A stretch of DNA of 64,000 nt from Rikenellaceae bacterium (GTDB taxonomy: Bacteria; Bacteroidota; Bacteroidia; Bacteroidales; UBA932), in assembly GCA_900769905.1 (NCBI GenBank), contig CAAGIL010000170.1, forward strand, positions 1-64,000, given 5' to 3'. Made by a program: the position numbers and the translations under genes. A model generated the notes under the pieces. It was given only the letters and a program-made list of their open reading frames with translations, was not told where the DNA came from and searched no databases. Shown here piece after piece: positions 17,201 through 27,621 of the stretch. Within the stretch, counting starts at the first letter, position 1. Every line of letters starts with the position of its first letter.

Positions 17201-18227
17201 CCTGCCATTCCTCGAGTGAGGTCTGTATGATGGTAACTTCTTCAGGTTTGTTCACCGTCACGGTAAAGTAGTATCTGTAGCCCGCCTCGTAGGATGAGGA
17301 TCCGTTAATCGGGAGCTCAAGTACGTGAGTGTCGGTGTTTTCATCGTGTGTGAACGTGAGGGTGATGACAGCAGTATAGCTTGTGGAAGGATAAGCAAGG
17401 ATGGTACACAGGTCGCTTGTCGAGGTAGTAGGCTGGACGCTCAAATCGGTAAAACCGATCCGGCCGTTGCCCCCAGGAACAAGCGTTCCGGCTGAAGCCT
17501 CATCTCCTGCCTTGCAAACACAAAGGCTTGCGTTTGTGTAAGTATCCTTGAGTTCCATTCCTGTCACCTTGATGTCGTAGTCCGTTATCTCCGCATCATT
17601 GCTTACGACCTTGAAAGCCAGGGCGGTAAGCAAGTGCTTGTACTGGAGTTTCGGGAAATACGCACTTTCCTCTCCCGCTTTGCCAACGGCACGGCAATAC
17701 CTCGCATTGAAACCGGTTAAACGGTTGTATTCCGCCGCCCCAGCCTTGGCCCAGAGAATATCGGTGTCTCCAAGGGAATAGGTGATGGAGTAGCTTCCGT
17801 TCTCAAGGCTTGCAGGCTGACTTTCGGAATTGGAATATGGATAATAACTGTAGAAAGTATACGCATATCTGCTTCCGAAAGGATAGTAAATCTTTGGCGA
17901 GAATACTATGCTGCCGTCTACGCCGGTGGTCACGTGTTTGTTGTCGATGAGTGTGGTCCATACGTCGCCCTGATTCCAGTCAACGGTTTCCAGTCCGTCG
18001 CCGGTTTTCTCGGCCACGCCTATGATTCCCACATCAAGACCGTTCATCACGTTGCCGGTAACAATGCCCTTTGTCTGAGCACTGATGCTTCCGGATGTGC
18101 TGAACAACACGGGAACAGGCTTGGTGTCATCTTCGATCCAGGCATTCTCTTCCTCAGCCATTTCGGCTTTGGAGCAGGATGCCAAGGATGCCAGGGCCAA
18201 TAAGCCCAAAAGATAAAACCTCTTCAT
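17169..18227 (-). CDS. Fimbrillin-family lipoprotein 3
   Basis: Protein of 352 residues with lipobox LASC. After the Cys it carries the PVPVLFSTSGSIS opening strand, SPKIYYPFGSRYAYTFYSYYPYS, LQYKHLLTALAFKV and a final beta strand, as in Mfa1-like fimbrillins of Bacteroidales. Such prepilins are lipidated, processed and assembled outside the outer membrane. Third of three tandem fimbrillin genes; it may be a minor or tip subunit. Confidence 0.82.
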   Translation of the reverse strand: MKRFYLLGLLALASLASCSKAEMAEEENAWIEDDTKPVPVLFSTSGSISAQTKGIVTGNVMNGLDVGIIGVAEKTGDGLETVDWNQGDVWTTLIDNKHVTTGVDGSIVFSPKIYYPFGSRYAYTFYSYYPYSNSESQPASLENGSYSITYSLGDTDILWAKAGAAEYNRLTGFNARYCRAVGKAGEESAYFPKLQYKHLLTALAFKVVSNDAEITDYDIKVTGMELKDTYTNASLCVCKAGDEASAGTLVPGGNGRIGFTDLSVQPTTSTSDLCTILAYPSTSYTAVITLTFTHDENTDTHVLELPINGSSSYEAGYRYYFTVTVNKPEEVTIIQTSLEEWQDGTPEEGAEI

Positions 18228-18239
18228 AGAGAGATAGGA

Positions 18240-19367
18240 TTATTCCGTTGGTATGTCATCCTCGTCGAGGGTAGCGTTACCGCCTTCTTTCCAATCTTCG
18301 AGTTCTGCGGTAATCTTGACTTCCTCAAGACCGTAGATGACGATGGTGATTTTGTATGAATATCCTGCCTCAAAGGCGACAGCGTCTTCCGGTGCACCAA
18401 CAACATTACCAATCTCAATCTGCCATTCCTGCTCTGGAATGTCTGTGCTGACACCATCCTGGCTGGTCTTGAGTTTAAGAGTGTAAGCTGCCTCTCCAGG
18501 GATAACCATAATGCTCTCACCAATTTGCTTGGGGTTGTCTCTTGTCTCGACATATGCATTAGGCTTGACAGAAGTCAAATCCTGGGCATTTCCTTCAGCA
18601 TTGATTTCCTGGAGCTTGAAGCTTGTCACATCCTCCGTGACATCTGCAATACCGCGTTCGCCCACAACAACCAGGTTACCCTTGTACTTGGAGTCTACAG
18701 TGATATAATCTACATTTACATTGCTTCCAGAAGCAGAACCGGCCACGATTTCAAAGGTGAACCTTGCAAGCTGGTGCTGGAACTTGAGAGTCGGATGTAC
18801 ATTACGCCTTGCAGCATATGCGCTGTAGGCATTATTCTCAGTAATGCTGGCTCCAACCTTATCAATGTCAGCCTGCTGGTCAGCCTTGGCAATCAAAAGG
18901 TCCTGGGCTCCGTTAATCTCGAATGGCACATATACTCTGGCTGCTTCACGCACAGGCTCTCCCGTCGCTGCATCATCAACGTGATAGCCGTAGAAGTCAT
19001 AGCGATTCTTGGCAACATAGTAGAATGGTTCGGCAGGATCAACGCTTGCATTCAAAACCTCGATTGCCCCGCTGGCAGTTCCGCCAGGTGCGGTAGCCCT
19101 TACATTGTTGATGAAAGGCTCCGTGGTAAAGTCAGAGACTGTCCTGTCATAGCCGTAAATGTAAAGGTCCTGCTCGTTCCATTGGTTGTTCCCAATAGTA
19201 CCCACAGCGCCGGTTGATTTGGTGCTGACGGAGCTTGTCATGGACACTGCGCTGAAGCGTACAGGAACCGGAGTTCCGTCGTCCAGAACGTCATCGTTCA
19301 CGTTGCTCTTTGTGCAACCTGAAAGAAGGATTGCAAACGTAGTTGCGAAAAATAAAAACTTTTTCAT
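18240..19367 (-). CDS. Fimbrillin-family lipoprotein 2
   Basis: Protein of 375 residues with lipobox LSGC. It shares with its upstream neighbour the PVPVRFS strand, a TKSTGAVG segment, a YDFYGYHVDDA motif and ARRNVHPTLKFQHQLARFTFEI. These shared blocks place it in the fimbrillin (Mfa1-like) group and show tandem duplication. Twelve bases separate it from the next gene and about 50 from the previous one. Lower GC and more even composition than its neighbours, and its central position, are compatible with it being the major subunit, which is not proven. Confidence 0.82.
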   Translation of the reverse strand: MKKFLFFATTFAILLSGCTKSNVNDDVLDDGTPVPVRFSAVSMTSSVSTKSTGAVGTIGNNQWNEQDLYIYGYDRTVSDFTTEPFINNVRATAPGGTASGAIEVLNASVDPAEPFYYVAKNRYDFYGYHVDDAATGEPVREAARVYVPFEINGAQDLLIAKADQQADIDKVGASITENNAYSAYAARRNVHPTLKFQHQLARFTFEIVAGSASGSNVNVDYITVDSKYKGNLVVVGERGIADVTEDVTSFKLQEINAEGNAQDLTSVKPNAYVETRDNPKQIGESIMVIPGEAAYTLKLKTSQDGVSTDIPEQEWQIEIGNVVGAPEDAVAFEAGYSYKITIVIYGLEEVKITAELEDWKEGGNATLDEDDIPTE

Positions 19368-19416
19368 AACTTTTTTGATTAAAAGTTTAACAAATAAGGT
19401 TGATATAAAAAAACTG

Positions 19417-20613
19417 TTAATAGTATTCGTCTTCCTTGTCCAGAATGATGTATCCGCCTGTGCCCCAAGGTTCCACGTCCACCGTAATGTCCACTGACAT
19501 CATTTCATAGATTGCCATTTTCACGACATACTGATGCCCGGGTTTGAACCCTTCTGCCAGGCTGATGGTGAAGGGCAGGGGATGGACTACCTTACCGGTA
19601 TTGGTCTCATAATTCACAATGGCAATTTCGTAGGATGTGTCCGGGGCCACGAGGATTGTACCTCCCACCTGAACTCCTTGACGCTCAAATATTGGTAATG
19701 AGAAGTCCCCTTCATATTGGGTGTGGTAGGTGTTCTGTTTGAGAGGAGAGCCGTCCTGCTCGCAAAGGAACAGATCGCTGCGTGTAGATGATGCTTCGAA
19801 GTCAAGGCCCATAAGGGAGGGGTCTGAGGATGCCACGGTAAACTCTGCTTCAGTTTTGCTTTTGACGCGTACCTCATTGACATACACCTCGTTGGAGCCG
19901 GGGAGTCCGGGATAGATTTCAAACCTGAGCCTGGTCAGATGGTGCTTGAACTGAAGTACGGGATTGACATTGCGGCGCGCCGTCCAGCTGCTGAAGGAGT
20001 ACTTCTCGAGCATCTGGATATCATCATCCGTAAAGCCTCTGCCTGCCACCTGGTCCCTGGAAAACTCGGCGTAGGCGGTCATCAGGTCTCTGCTTCCGTC
20101 GATCTCCACCGGGAAAGACACCGAAGTCCCCGTCCTGGTGACGGAAGAAGCATCCACCTCGGCATCATCCAGATAATAGGCAAAGAAATCATACGGCTCT
20201 TTTCCAAGCGGATAATATACATTCTGCTTGGCGTTTTCCCAGGTGATATAGCCGTCCACACCTTCATATATGGCCTTCCTGCCAAGTGTTGATTCCGGGT
20301 CGTCAAGCGATGCATCCACAAGAGTGTTCGGATTGTTTTCGGAAGCCGGGTAAGAATAGGACTCTGCGTCTTTTTTGAACGCATAGACATACACGTCAAC
20401 GTCCTTCCACAACTTCCCGTCTTCTGCGTCCACCGCTCCTGTTCCCTTTGTGTAGCCGTTCTGAAGACTTCCCATAGAGATGACCACCGGTACGGGAACA
20501 CCCATATCGAGATCATCATACTGATCGTCGGTAATGCCTTCCCACGCCTTGTCTGTGCAGGAAAAGAGTGCCGACGAGCACAATATGGCAAGTATCAGTT
20601 TTCCGTACTTCAT
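19417..20613 (-). CDS. Fimbrillin-family lipoprotein 1
   Basis: Protein of 398 residues with lipobox LFSC. It has the fimbrillin blocks PVPVVISMGSLQNGYTKGTG, VYYPLGKEPYDFFAYYLDD and ARRNVNPVLQFKHHLTRLRF. Expected to be exported, lipidated and built into a surface fimbria after proteolytic activation. It starts five bases after the upstream DUF5119-like gene. Confidence 0.82.
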   Translation of the reverse strand: MKYGKLILAILCSSALFSCTDKAWEGITDDQYDDLDMGVPVPVVISMGSLQNGYTKGTGAVDAEDGKLWKDVDVYVYAFKKDAESYSYPASENNPNTLVDASLDDPESTLGRKAIYEGVDGYITWENAKQNVYYPLGKEPYDFFAYYLDDAEVDASSVTRTGTSVSFPVEIDGSRDLMTAYAEFSRDQVAGRGFTDDDIQMLEKYSFSSWTARRNVNPVLQFKHHLTRLRFEIYPGLPGSNEVYVNEVRVKSKTEAEFTVASSDPSLMGLDFEASSTRSDLFLCEQDGSPLKQNTYHTQYEGDFSLPIFERQGVQVGGTILVAPDTSYEIAIVNYETNTGKVVHPLPFTISLAEGFKPGHQYVVKMAIYEMMSVDITVDVEPWGTGGYIILDKEDEYY

Positions 20614-20617
20614 ATCT

Positions 20618-21688
20618 CTAAACCTCTACCTCAATTGTTTCCTCGGAATCAAACCAGGAGTCCACGCCTTCACTGTCGCCCTCCGAAACGAATGAGCCTT
20701 TCCCGATAACCAGTGTCACTGGAATATCTAGCGTCGCTTGTTCCTTTGTTATCTTGTATCCTCTCCCATTCTGGGCCGGAGACATCAGCCCGGCTGAGAC
20801 AATCAGGTCGTAAAGGTTGATTGCCGGGTACAGATATTTCGTTTTCTCTCCATAGCTCGCGCTTACTCTCAGGCGCAAAATCCCGCTTCCGAAATACAAC
20901 TTGGATGATTCAGGAGGGAATATGCCCAAAATGTTGAAAGAAGCCGAATAAGTGGAGTCGTCAGGGTCGGACGATGCAGACATCGGAAAAATAACCCTCC
21001 CGAGGTCTTTCTGCTCTACCGTTCCGGCAAACAGTGATACCGATGATGGAATCCCGGAAAGTTCTCCCACCACCTCATTCAGAGTTACCCCTTCTTCCGT
21101 GAGTATATTTACCCTTAAGTTCAGATTGAGAACAAGAGAAGTCAAGTTGATTGTAAAATCATTCGCGACAGTGTCGGATACCTGACATTTGCCCAAAGCA
21201 AAACAGAATGCTTCCGGCTGGCGGAGATAAGGAATGTCCGTGTTGAAGTCCTTTGCTCCCTGAGGCATCAATGGAGACAGTTCTTCTTCGGAGAGTTTGA
21301 GCAGACCGGCGCTGAAATCCTCCAGCGGGATATCGGATTCCGAAATGAAATCCGATGGCCAATCTATTTTCACGGCATCATCATCGCAGGTGAAGGCAAG
21401 GAAGATATAATTGCCGAATTTGACAATATGTTCTTCTGTCGTGCCGGAATAGAATTCGCCCTTAGGATTGAGCCTGTAGCCGTATTTTACGGGTTCCTCC
21501 TCAGTATCCGTGGTATTCACGGCATTCATTGCAACATATACCGTATCCTGAGGGGAGACCCCTTCAGGCCATTCCACAGAAAAAGATATGCTGGCGGATT
21601 CCGGACTGTCCTCTGGAACAATCCTTGGTTCGAGCATCACACAGGAAACCAGGCAGGCTGCAAACGATATCAGGGTAAATTTTTTCAT
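20618..21688 (-). CDS. DUF5119-like fimbrial accessory lipoprotein
   Basis: Protein of 356 residues with lipobox LVSC. The mature part starts with a strand pattern (SISFSVEWPEGVSPQDTVYV) resembling DUF5119 or FimB/Mfa2-type accessory lipoproteins. The family assignment is by resemblance only. ATG at 21688 overlaps the preceding gene's stop (ATGA), so its translation is probably coupled to the frame-broken DUF3575 gene. A longer in-frame extension upstream overlaps that gene and has no signal peptide. Confidence 0.65.
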   Translation of the reverse strand: MKKFTLISFAACLVSCVMLEPRIVPEDSPESASISFSVEWPEGVSPQDTVYVAMNAVNTTDTEEEPVKYGYRLNPKGEFYSGTTEEHIVKFGNYIFLAFTCDDDAVKIDWPSDFISESDIPLEDFSAGLLKLSEEELSPLMPQGAKDFNTDIPYLRQPEAFCFALGKCQVSDTVANDFTINLTSLVLNLNLRVNILTEEGVTLNEVVGELSGIPSSVSLFAGTVEQKDLGRVIFPMSASSDPDDSTYSASFNILGIFPPESSKLYFGSGILRLRVSASYGEKTKYLYPAINLYDLIVSAGLMSPAQNGRGYKITKEQATLDIPVTLVIGKGSFVSEGDSEGVDSWFDSEETIEVEV

Positions 21689-22484
21689 AGTGCAGCCTCC
21701 TGTTCTTTCTTCTTTTCCTTTGCGGCTGCGCGTGCGGCTTCCTTTGCGGCTGCCCGCTCCCGCCGTCTGGCTACCCTTTCCGGATCTTCCTTCTTGTATT
21801 TGTCTTTGATGGACAAGGTTCTGAACACGAAACTTGCCCTCAACTCCGACAATATGGGATATGGAATCACGCGCCAATGCCCGGAGTCATTCGGAAGAAT
21901 GACATAATCGGTCTCGGTGCTGTTCATCCGGTAGCAGTCGTAGCGGCTTACTCCGTAGCCGAGAGAGGCTCCAATTTCGAAGTCAATGCAGAATTTTTTG
22001 AAGGTGTAGAGCGGAAAATCGTAGCCGTATGAGGCTCCTATTCCGAACAGGAGTCCCTGGCGGCCCGTTGGGGACATCTTTACTGAGAATGAACCTCCGT
22101 GCAGGTAGCCTCCAACATAAAAGGCCCCGTTGGAAAAGAACTTTATCGGCGATTCCTTCTGCCGGTACCACCATCGGCATTCGGATCTGAATTCCAGAAG
22201 ATTGAACACTGTCACAGGAGCAAGAGTGTGCCAGGTGTCCGGATTGTATTTTGCTGAAAGGGAAAGAGTCAGACGGTTGTACGGAGAGTCCGTCAAATCA
22301 TACTCTGCACCAATGTTGGGAATTGTGCAAAGCAGCTCTAACGCATTGATTTTTAGGCCGAGTCTCCCCCCCCTATCGGATTGGCAGAGGTGGGCGCTTG
22401 AGCCATCAATGCGTCAGTACCGGATGCCAAAACAACAAAAAAAATCAAGACATCCGTTAGTGCGTGCCTGACAATATGAGTCAT
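21685..22484 (-). pseudogene. DUF3575-type first gene of fimbrial operon, frame broken at a G8 tract (putative phase-OFF)
   Basis: From ATG 22484 a signal peptide (MTHIVRHALTDV..., core LIFFVVLA) runs in frame to a run of eight G on the coding strand (22366-22373) and stops at TAA eight bases past the run. The next frame continues without a stop from just after the run to 21685 and encodes the DUF3575 body, beginning LGLKINALELLCTIPNIGAE. That start aligns well with INALKYALMTPDAGVD of the second DUF3575 protein. One extra G, or two fewer, would join both parts into about 266 residues. This is therefore either a phase-variable gene in the OFF state, a recent frameshift, or a sequencing error. 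The C terminus is a charged helix rich in Lys, Ala and Glu. Confidence 0.8.
22366..22373 (-). repeat. Poly-G8 tract (C8 on the plus strand) at the frame break
   Basis: Eight consecutive C on the plus strand, read as eight G in the coding strand of the fimbrial DUF3575 gene. A second homopolymer, eight A on the plus strand at 22437-22444, lies in the signal-peptide coding part. Such runs slip during replication. Confidence 0.9.
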
Positions 22485-22511
22485 AGATGTTTAGAATAAT
22501 CTTCAGCCTGG

Positions 22512-22543
22512 CAAATATAGCGAATTCTTCGTTAAAATAAAAC
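22512..22543 (-). promoter_or_regulatory. Promoter of the fimbrial operon
   Basis: On the minus strand TATATTTG (22512-22519) is a perfect -7 box, 27 bases before the ATG at 22484. A TTTT element about 20 bases further upstream is a weak -33 match. Confidence 0.55.
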
Positions 22544-22581
22544 GATTGTAAACTGATTTTCCAAGCCAAACTCACAGGCAC

Positions 22582-22628
22582 GAAAAAAAGAGGATGCATT
22601 CCGGGTCTCATGACGGGAATGCATCCTC
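22582..22628 (-). terminator. Terminator of the polysaccharide-utilisation operon
   Basis: GAGGATGCATTCC (22590-22602) pairs with GGAATGCATCCTC (22616-22628), and on the minus strand is followed by seven T. It lies 23 bases after the GH3 stop codon and is a strong rho-independent terminator. Confidence 0.85.
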
Positions 22629-22651
22629 AGGTAGATTATCCCTGGTGGGGA

Positions 22652-24952
22652 TTATTTGTTGAAGCTGATTGCGCTTACCTTACGGCTTGAACCTTTGACA
22701 TTTGCGTCTGCGCTGAGCCTGATGTCGCGGGAAGAGGAGCCTACAAGGAACTTGTAGCTGCCTTCCTCAACTACCCAGGCGTTGGCAGCCTCATCGAAGG
22801 AGGCGAGATCGCTGTTGCTGAGTTTCAGGCTTACGGTCTGGGTTTCGCCAGGCTTCAGCTCTCCGGTCTTTGCGAAGGCCTTGAGCTCCTTGGCAGGCTT
22901 GTCAAGCTTTGAAGCAGGGGCAGCCACATAGAGCTGAACCACTTCCTTGCCGGCAACTGCTCCGGTATTCTTGACCTCGACACTCACTGTGGTCTCGGTC
23001 TTGCCGACATTCACGACAGGATTGCTGTACTCGAAGCTGGTGTAGGAGAGGCCGTAACCGAACGGGTAGGACACTTCCATATTCTGCTTGTCGAACCAGC
23101 GGTAGCCCACATAGATGCCTTCCTCATATTCGGTGTAATCCACATTCCTCTGGGCCTCGCCGCCTTCCTTTCCGAACATTCCGAACTCGAGATCAACAGG
23201 GAAGTTCTTAGAAGAAGCGTGGTCGCTGTAGTTGACAGGGAAGGTCATTGAGAGCCTGCCTGAAGGGTTTGCAACGCCTCTGAGCACATCAGTTACGCTG
23301 TTGCCACCTTCCTGGCCTGCCTGCCAAGCGCAGAGCACTGCGTCCGGAAGGTTCTTCCAGGATGCGGTCTCGATGACTCCGCCAATGTTCAGGAGCACTA
23401 CAACCTTCTTGCCTGCGGCGTGGAAAGCGTCGCACACGCTCTTGATGAGCCCGTACTCGTTTGCGCTGAGGGAGAAGTCTGCAACTTTCCTGTCAAGGAA
23501 TTCGCCGGAAGTGCGTCCTATGGTGATGATGGCTACGTCATTGGCTGCCACGCTGCGTGCAAGTGTCTTTGCGTCAGGAATGAACTCGCCCGGACGCTGC
23601 TTAGGAGCAAACATTGCGACAGGGTCGTCTCCGGTAGCTTTGTTGAGCTTCGCGGTCTCTTCCTCAATATAGCTCAGATAACGCTTTGCAAGTGTCTGGT
23701 CTGCCACGTAGCCTGCATTGGAAAGTCCGTCGAGCAGGGACACGGTGTATGCGCGGTTCACGTTTCCGGAACCGGTACCGCCGGCGATGAAATCGTAGGA
23801 GGTGGTGCCGAAAAGGGCAACATTCCTGATATCAGCTGTGAGCGGAAGTACGCCCTTGTTCTCGAGGAGCACCATACCCTCGACAGCGGACTGCCTTGTC
23901 ACCTCGGCGTGAGCCTTGAGGTCAGGCTTGTTGCTGTACTCGTAACCCTTGAAATGAGGGGATTTGAGTATGAGCTCGAGCACTCTCTTGACGTTCCTGT
24001 CAAGCACTTTCTCGGACAGGCGGCCTTCCTTGACTCCGTTCACGATGTCTTCGAACTGGCCTGCGCGTCCCGGCTGGAGCATATCGTTGCCTGCTTCCAT
24101 CTGGGCCACAGCGTCCTGCCCGCCGAACCAGTCGGTCATCACCATTCCCTTGAAGCCCCATTCGTCACGGAGCATCGTGGTCTGGAGATCCTTGCTCTCG
24201 GAGGTGTACACTCCGTTTACATAGTTGTAGGAAGACATTACGGTCCAAGGCTCGGATTCCTTGACTGCAATCTCGAAGCCTTTGAGGTAGATCTCACGCA
24301 GGGCGCGAGGGCTCACGCGGGCGTCGTTCTTCATACGGTTGGTCTCCTGGTTGTTGACAGCATAATGCTTGATGGAGGTACCGACACCGTTGCTCTGGAT
24401 ACCCTTTACATAGGCGGCGGCAATCTTACCGCTCACGAGCGGATCCTCGGAGTAGTATTCGAAATTGCGGCCGCAGAGCGGGTTGCGGTGGATGTTTAGA
24501 GCAGGTGCGAGGAGCACATCAGCGCCGTACTCGAGAACCTCCTCTCCGATAGAATTGCCCACGCTCTCCACGAGCTCGGTGTTCCAGGTGGAAGCGAGCA
24601 GAGTGCCGATAGGGAAGTGGGTGCAATAGTAGGTGTTGGAATCACCCTCCCTGAGCGGGTCAATGCGCAGACCGGCAGGACCGTCAGCGAGGACGATTGC
24701 AGGTATGCCCAGACGCGGGATAGGGTAGGTGGTGCCGGCAGCACCGGGCACGAGATTGCGGGTAGCACCGATAACCGGGGCGTCACCGTCGAATCCGGCC
24801 ATTCCGGTGCCTATCACAAGATGAGCTTTTTCCTCCAGCGTCATCGCGGCAATCACCTTGTCCAGGGATGCTTCTCCGAGCTGAGGCTCACCTTTTGGCC
24901 CGCAGGAAACGAGCAAGGCAGCGGCGGATGTCAAAATCAGTAATTTTTTCAT
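22652..24952 (-). CDS. GH3 family beta-glycosidase lipoprotein
   Basis: Protein of 766 residues with lipobox LVSC. It has the GH3 N-terminal barrel (LADGPAGLRIDP; IKHYAVNNQETNR; nucleophile Asp about residue 274 in VMTDWF), the GH3 C-terminal domain and a fibronectin III-like tail (GYGLSYTSFEYSNP). GH3 enzymes remove single beta-linked sugars, usually glucose or xylose, from non-reducing ends. Last gene of the locus with SusC/SusD and two esterases, so it probably finishes oligosaccharides in the periplasm or at the surface. Exact sugar specificity cannot be read. Confidence 0.9.
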   Translation of the reverse strand: MKKLLILTSAAALLVSCGPKGEPQLGEASLDKVIAAMTLEEKAHLVIGTGMAGFDGDAPVIGATRNLVPGAAGTTYPIPRLGIPAIVLADGPAGLRIDPLREGDSNTYYCTHFPIGTLLASTWNTELVESVGNSIGEEVLEYGADVLLAPALNIHRNPLCGRNFEYYSEDPLVSGKIAAAYVKGIQSNGVGTSIKHYAVNNQETNRMKNDARVSPRALREIYLKGFEIAVKESEPWTVMSSYNYVNGVYTSESKDLQTTMLRDEWGFKGMVMTDWFGGQDAVAQMEAGNDMLQPGRAGQFEDIVNGVKEGRLSEKVLDRNVKRVLELILKSPHFKGYEYSNKPDLKAHAEVTRQSAVEGMVLLENKGVLPLTADIRNVALFGTTSYDFIAGGTGSGNVNRAYTVSLLDGLSNAGYVADQTLAKRYLSYIEEETAKLNKATGDDPVAMFAPKQRPGEFIPDAKTLARSVAANDVAIITIGRTSGEFLDRKVADFSLSANEYGLIKSVCDAFHAAGKKVVVLLNIGGVIETASWKNLPDAVLCAWQAGQEGGNSVTDVLRGVANPSGRLSMTFPVNYSDHASSKNFPVDLEFGMFGKEGGEAQRNVDYTEYEEGIYVGYRWFDKQNMEVSYPFGYGLSYTSFEYSNPVVNVGKTETTVSVEVKNTGAVAGKEVVQLYVAAPASKLDKPAKELKAFAKTGELKPGETQTVSLKLSNSDLASFDEAANAWVVEEGSYKFLVGSSSRDIRLSADANVKGSSRKVSAISFNK

Positions 24953-24958
24953 TTCTTG

Positions 24959-26176
<1,218 letters not shown>

Positions 26177-27604
26177 TTATTCAAGCGAACCTACGAATTT
26201 AGCATTGACGGTCGAACTTTCAAGAGCTATAGTGTAAATTCCGTCCTCGACTGATACGACAAGCTTGCCGTCGAGCACCTTCTCTGCGGATGTTGCTCCA
26301 TCTTCCACTGTCCACCAGCAGGTGCCCCAGTCGTATACCTTCGTACCCCACATCTCAGTGTCGTATCCTATTCCGAATTCGCCTTCTCCAACGACTCCTC
26401 CGGTTGTGCAGGCGGTGTAAGTGCCGGCTGAGAGGGTGCCGTCAGCGCTGTAAACGTCCAGTGCGAGGTAGTTTCCGGTGCCGAAGTAGGTGGTCTGGTA
26501 TGTGTCAGTGTTGAATTCGGAAGTAACCCCGTCCGTTGCGAGCTGCAGTGAAAGCAGGCCCGCGTTATAAGGGTTGACGGAAAGCACTTTCGTGAGCTCC
26601 TTGTACTTGATTTCACCGGCGGAACCGGGATCGGTGAGAGCAGGGATTTCGCCCGTGAATGTGGTCCAGAGCATCTCCTTGCCTTCTCCGCTCTTGAGTT
26701 CGATGGTCCACTTGTTGCCGTCGCGGCTGACAACAACCTCTCCGGAGAGGACCTTCTGTGCGCTGGTCTTGCCGTCGGCAACGGTCCAGAGGCAGGTGCC
26801 CCAGTCTTTCATTTCCATAGGGCCCCATCCGAAATCTACGGTAGTGTCATATCCAATTCCGAACTCACCTTCGCCAACGACTCCTCCGACTGCACAGGCA
26901 GTGTAGGTGCCTTCGTGGAGATATCCGTCAGGGCTGTAGAGGTCAAGGGCGAGATAGTAGCCTTCACCATACCAGGTCGTGCTCCAGTCCGGATTCATAA
27001 CTGAAGAGATGCCGTCCTGGGCAAGCTGCATTGAAACTATGCCCGGATTTGCATTTGCAGAAAGCACGTTCACGAGCTTTATAGGTTCCGGGTCAGGTTC
27101 GTAAAGGAGTTCCACTGAAGCGTTGAGCTTTACTATGCCTCCTTCCTTGAGCCAGATCGGGCCGTTGATGGTGTAGTGCAGACCGTCCCCGGTCTCAACT
27201 GAAATGCCGCCGTGGTCAAGCTCCTTGGTCTCGGCCTTGCCGCCGCTGATTCTGGTGTAGCTTGAGCCTTCAGCTCCCGTCATATAGAAACCTTTCTTTA
27301 TTTCTCCGGCAGGAGCAGCAGTATAGGTGGCATTCTCAAGGAAGTACTTGTTGCCAACGAACTTGAGCGTGAGCACGGAACCGTCTCCGCTATAATTGCC
27401 TTCGCTGCCGCTGACTCCTTCCGTGGCAATTTCCACGACGAAGCAACGTACTCCGTCATATTTCCGGACTTCGCTGGACAGGAGCTTGCTCATTTCAAGC
27501 TGCTCGGGTTTCTCGTATATGTCCTGAAGAGGATCTATTGCCTCTTTGGCGCAGGAAGCGGACAGAAGTACGGCCGCTGCCATCATCAAATATCTGAATT
27601 TCAT
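26177..27604 (-). CDS. Lipoprotein with tandem repeats, candidate glycan-binding protein
   Basis: Protein of 475 residues with lipobox SASC. Two clear repeats of about 135 residues (roughly 178-315 and 340-472) share YLALD(L/V)YS.DG...GTYTAC, GGVVGEGEFGIGYDT and DWGTC.WTV, with a third, more divergent copy nearer the N terminus. I know no named family for it. It occupies the slot after susD where surface glycan-binding proteins are usually found, so glycan binding is inferred from position. The invariant Trp and Tyr residues in the repeats would fit sugar stacking. Confidence 0.6.
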   Translation of the reverse strand: MKFRYLMMAAAVLLSASCAKEAIDPLQDIYEKPEQLEMSKLLSSEVRKYDGVRCFVVEIATEGVSGSEGNYSGDGSVLTLKFVGNKYFLENATYTAAPAGEIKKGFYMTGAEGSSYTRISGGKAETKELDHGGISVETGDGLHYTINGPIWLKEGGIVKLNASVELLYEPDPEPIKLVNVLSANANPGIVSMQLAQDGISSVMNPDWSTTWYGEGYYLALDLYSPDGYLHEGTYTACAVGGVVGEGEFGIGYDTTVDFGWGPMEMKDWGTCLWTVADGKTSAQKVLSGEVVVSRDGNKWTIELKSGEGKEMLWTTFTGEIPALTDPGSAGEIKYKELTKVLSVNPYNAGLLSLQLATDGVTSEFNTDTYQTTYFGTGNYLALDVYSADGTLSAGTYTACTTGGVVGEGEFGIGYDTEMWGTKVYDWGTCWWTVEDGATSAEKVLDGKLVVSVEDGIYTIALESSTVNAKFVGSLE

Positions 27605-27621
27605 ACTTTCAATTTATTAAA

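Noticed and set aside
13045..22543. Invertible-promoter type switching for the fimbrial operon
   Set aside because: I found no inverted repeats flanking the promoter near 22512-22543 and no invertase gene; the homopolymer tract explains switching better.
26290..27060. DNA repeats in the lipoprotein gene considered as a mobile or CRISPR-like repeat
   Set aside because: The repeats are long, in frame, diverged at synonymous sites and encode protein modules.
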